The position numbers and the translations under genes were made by a program. The notes under the pieces were generated by a model. It did no database searches. It saw only the letters and a list, made by a program, of their open reading frames with translations, and had not been told where the DNA came from. A stretch of DNA of 36,848 bases from Pelargonium cotyledonis (lineage: Eukaryota > Streptophyta > Magnoliopsida > Geraniales > Geraniaceae). The stretch spans positions 1 through 36,848 of the forward strand of contig JAYMTA010000152.1 of assembly GCA_036897625.1 (NCBI GenBank), in the 5' to 3' direction. Positions 31,662 to 36,848 of this stretch are shown in pieces; position 1 is the stretch's first letter; each line of letters starts with the position of its first letter.

Positions 31662-33823
31662 TCATGTTGGTGATGAAACAGCTTCAATAGCACTGCCTAA
31701 CGGCCATGCTGCTTCAACCAGGGCATCATGATATTTAACTTTCTTAACCAGTGTAATTTCTTGCCACGGATCGAGGCCTGTTGAAGATATAAAACAAGAA
31801 GCTTATGATTCTGTCCAGAGAAGACTTTGTAATTCGCATAAAAACATATTTCTTGATAGATATTCTAGTAAAACTTACCAAATCCATCTACAAGCAATGT
31901 ATATTGGTAGACCAGATCCATGCATAGATATGGCAGGTTACCCTCTTCGACATTTGGATATGTTGATTTGGCATCTTCAAGTTTCATTTGACAAGCACGC
32001 TTGGCGGCATCCTCAAAATCGGCAGGACGTACTTTGGCAACTGACACTTTCGGATCAACAAATCCAGCCTACATGTGTAAAGAACTTGGTAATCAGCTGC
32101 AGAGTCATATAGCGAAGAAAATTCTATCATTACTTTTCCTCGAGAAACAAAATGAAGGATAATTTATACCTCAGCAGCCCTGTCAAAGAAAAACGAAGCA
32201 ACAAAAAGATTCTTTTGTCCATCCCCACCTCCACCATTCCACACACCGCCGAATGTGCATTTCATGTGCGTACATGTTGATTCATTAACTTTTAGAGCAT
32301 TCAAAGCTGCCCTCCTGCATCCACTCACGCTTGAGCCAGATGGAGAAGGGGAAGCTTCATAACTTTTCCCTCCATAATTGTAAGATCCTGACAAAAATTG
32401 AAGATAAACTTTAGTCCTTTAAGAAGAATACCAACCGCTAACCCCCTTCTTCTCTTCATTCAATATACACGTAGAAAGGCTTATAAACTGCTGTTGAAGC
32501 TAAAATGCCCATACTGCATACTCATCCATTAATCAAATATTTGCATCCAATTACAATATGATCAAACATAATGGCACCTTGGTGATCACATTTCTGTATG
32601 CAACAGTGTTTTATATTTTCTTGTATTGACTTTCTGAGGCCACAGATATATGAACTTAAGTCACTATGTACAAGGTTATATCATTTGTATCTTATATTTT
32701 TAGAACTTATGTTTCGAATCTTAAGGGGATATTTTGTGTTCTAAATTTTAATAGAAATACATGAAATCCTGTGGAAGAAAGCATGTATTTTGAAGATTTA
32801 ATAACAAGAAATTTAGTGTTTTAAGCTCTTCTCACCCTTGCAGACGTATTACATGAAAGTTAAGCATAATTTCATTTCTCTATTAAGGAATACAATAACA
32901 TTAAGTTGGTATTAGAATAATTTTACTTTTAGGAGTTCTAAAGCAACTAGAAGAACACTATACCATTATTTACAGCAAAGTACAATAATATCATGATACA
33001 AAAGGATTTAACATACCCTGAAAACCAACCATGACACATGGATTGCCGAAGTCTTCGGGTATGTCCAAAATCTCTGCTCGAGCTGCTAACAAGCCATAGT
33101 GCAAATAACTGTAAACAAAAATACCAAAATCATATTAGCTTACTCATTTTCTAATAATATCTAGAAATCAGCAATTTGACAATTAGTACTGTAAGGTTGC
33201 ATTTGGGAACATGAAATTTGATTTGAAATTTATGATTTGAAATGTTGTATTTCAAATACAAATATAATGTTTGGAAAATCATACAATTTCAAATGACAAG
33301 GTAAGAGTTGTCATTTAAACTCTCATGCCATAGACATGTTTTGAATGCTAAAGGATTTTACTCAAATCCAAATCCAGATTCTTGGAGTTCCCAAACACTA
33401 CATTTAGTTCAAATCCACTCAAATCCAAATCCAAATTCTTTGAGTTCCCAAACACTTAATTTAGTTCAAATCTATCATTTCAAATCAAATGCTAGTTCCC
33501 AAACACATCATAATAGAATTCAATAAAAAGAAATATGGAAAAGAAGAAATAAAGACCTGCTTAAGATCATCACTTAGAGAATCATGAATTTAATTCATCA
33601 AAAAGAAAGAAGGGTACCTGTGAACATAGAGAAAATATTTTCTGCCCATAAGATACATTTCCTTGACATATGTATCCTCTCCATCTGATATCTTTGGAGC
33701 CTTCGCAGCATCTGCCTCTGAGATAGCATATGCCATTTGAACAGATCCACCTCCAAGATCAACCACTCCAACTGTTTTTGAATAATCCTTTCCTAGATTC
33801 CCCAACAGATAGTTGATTGTTAC
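31662..33823 (-). CDS. Apyrase (GDA1/CD39 family), C-terminal 273 residues, five exons
   Basis: Plant apyrases hydrolyse nucleoside tri- and diphosphates in the Golgi lumen or extracellular space. Coding exons in gene order are 33618-33823, 33017-33108, 32170-32387, 31879-32068 and 31662-31777. All introns are GT-AG, and phases join without a stop to TGA 31662-31664. The protein begins at [12 protein letters not shown] (end of apyrase conserved region 3), then [15 protein letters not shown] (conserved region 4, nucleotide-binding loop). [39 protein letters not shown] and the C-terminal [17 protein letters not shown] follow, all typical of the APY1/APY2 group. Family length is about 455-475, so nearly 200 N-terminal residues, with conserved regions 1-2 and any membrane anchor, lie right of the window. 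No lesion is seen, so it is likely functional. Confidence 0.95.
33199..33508. mobile_element. MITE in apyrase intron
   Basis: Terminal inverted repeats pair 33199-33230 (CATTTGGGAAC, then ATTTGATTTGAAAT) with 33475-33508 (ATTTCAAATCAAAT, then GTTCCCAAACAC). The TTTGGGAAC-type terminus with AAATC-rich interior is typical of small plant hAT- or Harbinger-type MITEs; a clear target duplication was not identified. It sits in the intron 33109-33617, well away from both splice sites. Confidence 0.65.
33360..33473. repeat. 57-bp tandem duplication inside the intronic MITE
   Basis: Two copies, 33360-33416 and 33417-33473, each start ACTCAAATCCAAATCC and include GAGTTCCCAAACACT and TTTAGTTCAAATC. They differ at only a few positions. 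Confidence 0.85.
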
Positions 33824-35634
33824 CTGCAGAACAAGAGGCAAGGTAAGGACAACAATCAACAACTTGGCTCAGTAGAAAAAAGATGCTTATAGATCCCGAT
33901 TTTCCATTCAAAATAGGTTAAATCAGTAGATGAGCACACGGGTTTATTAATTTCTGTCTTAAATCCAGTTTTTATATACACAATCATTTAGTTAGACGCC
34001 TATACCATGATAAATTTACCATGCAATGCACAAAAGGAGAGGCTGAGTTAGTATTGGAATCAACTCAGATAACTAAGTAAGATATACATACATGGCACCC
34101 ATGCTGTCTTTGTCAAGCCCCATATTCTGGAGTTATCTGATCTGTATTACGACAAACCTTATCCCAGTATTGGGAAGGATAAAAAAAAAACACTTTTTAA
34201 ACTACTAAACAAGTTACTAGTAACTCTTTATCATTAAATTAGTTTGAAGAGACCAAGGTAAACACTACAAAACAATTGTCTTTAAATAAACACCATGGGG
34301 TTTCCTTTCTTATCTTTTTTCCACCATCTAAGTCACAATATAAAACTGGATATTATTTACTAAAACTCAATCTGCTTTGTGTGCATTCATCTAGGTCAAA
34401 TCAAGAGTACACCTCATAATAAAGAAATCCTATTTTCTACCAACCTTATATTCAATGTAAGTGCTGAAGGTTCATTGTCAAAGGAAAGAGAAAAAGGAGG
34501 GGAAAGTTCTTAAGGTCAGTCTTCTCTTTGATCTCCTATCTTCCCAATTTAAGTTTCCTTCATTTCTATCACTTCAGATACAAAAGTGAAGCTCTAAATA
34601 CCTAACTAGTCTTTTCCAAATAGGGTACAGGATAAAAATCTGATCTGGAAATTGTTTGTTTAAAAATATTTTTTCCATTGCTTGGTTTGCATCATGTAGC
34701 CAAAGCTGATAGGATTAGATATGATCAGAGAACCCCAAAGAGTTTTGCTAAAGGATCTATGTATCTGACCTCAACATGGTTGTCGTGGTTGTTAGTTAGC
34801 ATCACTAATACCACTTATATTCCTCAAACTCACTTAATCCATATTCCATTGAGTAATGAACAAATTAAGCGAACTAGAATTTTATAATGACCCTTTTCTA
34901 TAGGTCAAAGCTTCAAATCTAAATATCATTACAGTCTACACAATGCAGCTCTAGATTAGTGTAACTTGTGCTTGTGCCCAATCTACATACTTGTTCCCTC
35001 CCTAGCACTCTAATTTGCCCACTAACGAGTTGGGCATGACAAAAGCTCGAAGAAAGTAAAAAATCAACAGTTAAGTTCAGAATAAATTTTGTAAAGCTCC
35101 TGCCAGCCCTTCTATAAACGAGAGGGGGAGAACACAACAAACCCAAACTTCATCTATGCAACAACTGGCCTCTGACTGAGACTGATACAATATGAACTAG
35201 TAAATTACAAATTCGAGTTTTCCATTCAAAAGCTCAATGAAACAACCTATGCTGCATCAAAACAAATATGCAACACAATTCGCCATTGCTAAAAATCTTG
35301 AGACATGATACTTTTGTTTTTTAAAATTATAAAAACAGAATTTATACCAATAAATTATACTGAAAAGTGTCAAATATATGCACAACTTCCACCAGAAATT
35401 ATTCATTTCTACTTCATACGTATCTTACATTGAGCTCATTAAATATAACAGATAAAATTTAAGCCTTGAAGGTTTCAAATATCCTTTAATTTTTTTAAAA
35501 AAATTTAAACCAAACTAGTTAAGCTAGTAGCTGAAGAAAGAAATCAAAAGGCAAAAATGGCAAATGTAATGACATATTAGCTAGCCTAAATGGGGCAAAA
35601 GGGTCAATTAATAAAATAAAAGGGTTAAAGGTTT

Positions 35635-35850
35635 TGTTAGAAATAAGAGGAATTGTATTCGAGATGTGATTGAATTGTGTTAGCAAGTATAAGAGAGACC
35701 CCTTTACATATTTGATTTAGATTAAAAATAGGATATAAATTAGGACAGATATAACCTACATTTTCTTAAAAACAATATATTCCTAATTTCACTAACATCT
35801 TTCCTAATGAAACTAAATATATAATTGCATCTTCACACTCCCCCTCAAGC
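35635..35850 (-). mobile_element. Copia-like LTR fragment with polypurine tract
   Basis: Positions 35635-35797 begin TGTTAG and end CTAACA, the inverted termini of an LTR. On the minus strand, GCTTGAGGGGGAGTGTG (complement of 35834-35850) lies just upstream. This matches the polypurine tract that in many plant Copia elements precedes the 3' LTR. The tract is separated from the TGTTAG end by about 36 bp, and the 5-bp flanks do not match, so the boundaries are uncertain. No pol sequence is readable further right. Confidence 0.45.
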
Positions 35851-36819
35851 TTTAGCTTTCATGCAAAATCAATGCAAGAGCTTAAATTTTCTTTTCTTAT
35901 TTTTCTTTAGAACTTCTGGTTGCACTAACCGTTTGTTAAAGTTGGTCTTAGTGATAGATAGTTGGACAACTTAGTTATCAACGGAAAGCACACTCAACTA
36001 AGCCCAACGAGGAGAAGACTACAATGTTGACGTCATCAGAATGTCAATTAACATCAAGATAAGCCCGTCAGAGAAGAAGACGACCATGTTAATGTCACTA
36101 GAATGACAATTAACACCAAGAAGTCGTCAAAGATTTGCCGAAAAAGTAACGAAAGTGTTTCCAAAATCCGGAAGAAAAAAGTTCAAAAATTTGCTACTAA
36201 CATGAAACCTTAATTCTACTCCCCACCAAAATCTAAAATTGAAAGATTAGATTTTTACTAACATGAAACCTGCTCAAGAAATAACTGGTGCTTCATAAGA
36301 AATAACAATAAAGAATCTATAGCTGAATAGTGGTCAACCTTTACTAACTATCATACACTCACATGAAACCAGATTGATTTTTAGAACACTAGTGCCTCAC
36401 AGTACCAGTCGAATTTCTTCTTCTATGTTGATCTTTTTATTTTTGAAAGACCTGAAGGCTAAAAGTAAAAATTGATTAATTACCCAGGTGACATGACTCA
36501 ACTTATCTGGTTTCACCAAAAACAGAACCTCAAAGGCTAGAACTAGAAGTCATTGTTGTTCATTCTAATATCCATGGTAATGATTTAAAACCTGAGAATT
36601 CATGGGTCAACAAGGACACATCAAAGAGCTTTCCAAGAGCAAGTGAGACAGAAACTTAGAATGGGGCCTACTACAGGCCAAGCAGCACGAGGAGTGAACT
36701 GGCTCTTCTAGCAGCCCTCTAGATCCATTCTGTGGCTCTAAACTTTAATAGTCAAACTCAACATAACATCAAAACTAGCAGTATTAAAAGCCATTTAATA
36801 ATATATCTAATATCTCTAA

Positions 36820-36835
36820 CCCCCCCCCCCCCCCC
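36820..36835. repeat. Homopolymer run of 16 C
   Basis: Sixteen consecutive C residues near the right edge, in AT-rich intron DNA. The exact length is liable to sequencing error. Confidence 0.9.
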
Positions 36836-36848
36836 AAATTATGTGTGG

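Larger units (their letters stand above)
33824..36848 (-). other. Large apyrase intron, reaching the window edge
   Basis: The acceptor TTGTTCTGCAG precedes the exon at 33823. The upstream exon should encode the GTQEGAYQW-type end of conserved region 3, and no such coding sequence was found to the window edge. The intron is therefore at least 3,025 bp. It contains the LTR-like fragment at 35635-35850 and a C run at 36820-36835; the rest is AT-rich and unannotated. Confidence 0.7.

Noticed and set aside
34919..35146. 75-codon minus-strand frame as an apyrase exon
   Set aside because: The translation shows none of the apyrase conserved regions and has no flanking splice sites in the right phase.
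1..36848. CRISPR arrays, operons, phage or bacterial systems
   Set aside because: There are no regularly spaced repeats, and the gene content is entirely plant nuclear in character.

Overview
The window looks like nuclear DNA of a eudicot plant, probably one with a medium or large genome. It is AT-rich. Its one clearly functional gene is split by GT-AG introns and encodes a plant-type apyrase. A broken pentatricopeptide-repeat (PPR) gene lies next to it. Most of the remaining sequence is plant transposon DNA: L1-type LINEs with DUF4283/CCHC ORF1s and RNase H-tailed ORF2s, Mutator-like elements with 9-bp target duplications, CACTA-type ends, tRNA-derived SINEs and LTR fragments. The species cannot be fixed from the sequence.

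Layout. Positions 1-4171 hold a CACTA-type terminus (end at 1261), a complete non-autonomous Mutator-like element (1668-2512) and a short retroposon flanked by a perfect 18-bp duplication (2637-3322). A near full-length, decayed L1 LINE (copy A) fills 4186-10219. A second Mutator-like element (10333-11633) follows. Next comes a lone LTR with a primer-binding site (11670-12521), which is interrupted by a CACTA-type MITE and a 316-bp tandem duplication. Positions 12.5-16.5 kb are degraded, with another short retroposon at 15067-15792. A third Mutator-like element (16567-17448) carries what looks like a captured exon and splice donor. A second L1 LINE of the same clade (copy B) fills 17832-23809. 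Positions 23.8-28.7 kb are gene-poor and contain two SINE-like insertions.

The gene-bearing end lies on the minus strand: a PPR pseudogene (28719-30171) and the last five coding exons of an apyrase (31662-33823). The N-terminal apyrase exons lie beyond the right edge. The intron reaching that edge is at least 3 kb and contains an LTR-like fragment and a 16-base C run. A MITE sits in another apyrase intron.

No operon-like cooperation exists here. The interest is in transposon biology. Both L1 copies preserve a 4-nt ATGA overlap between the ORF1 stop and the ORF2 start, and both begin only about 15-40 nt upstream of ORF1. Three Mutator-like elements have readable 9-bp duplications, and two of them hold gene-like or GC-rich cargo. 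I found no convincing evidence of an entirely new class of system.
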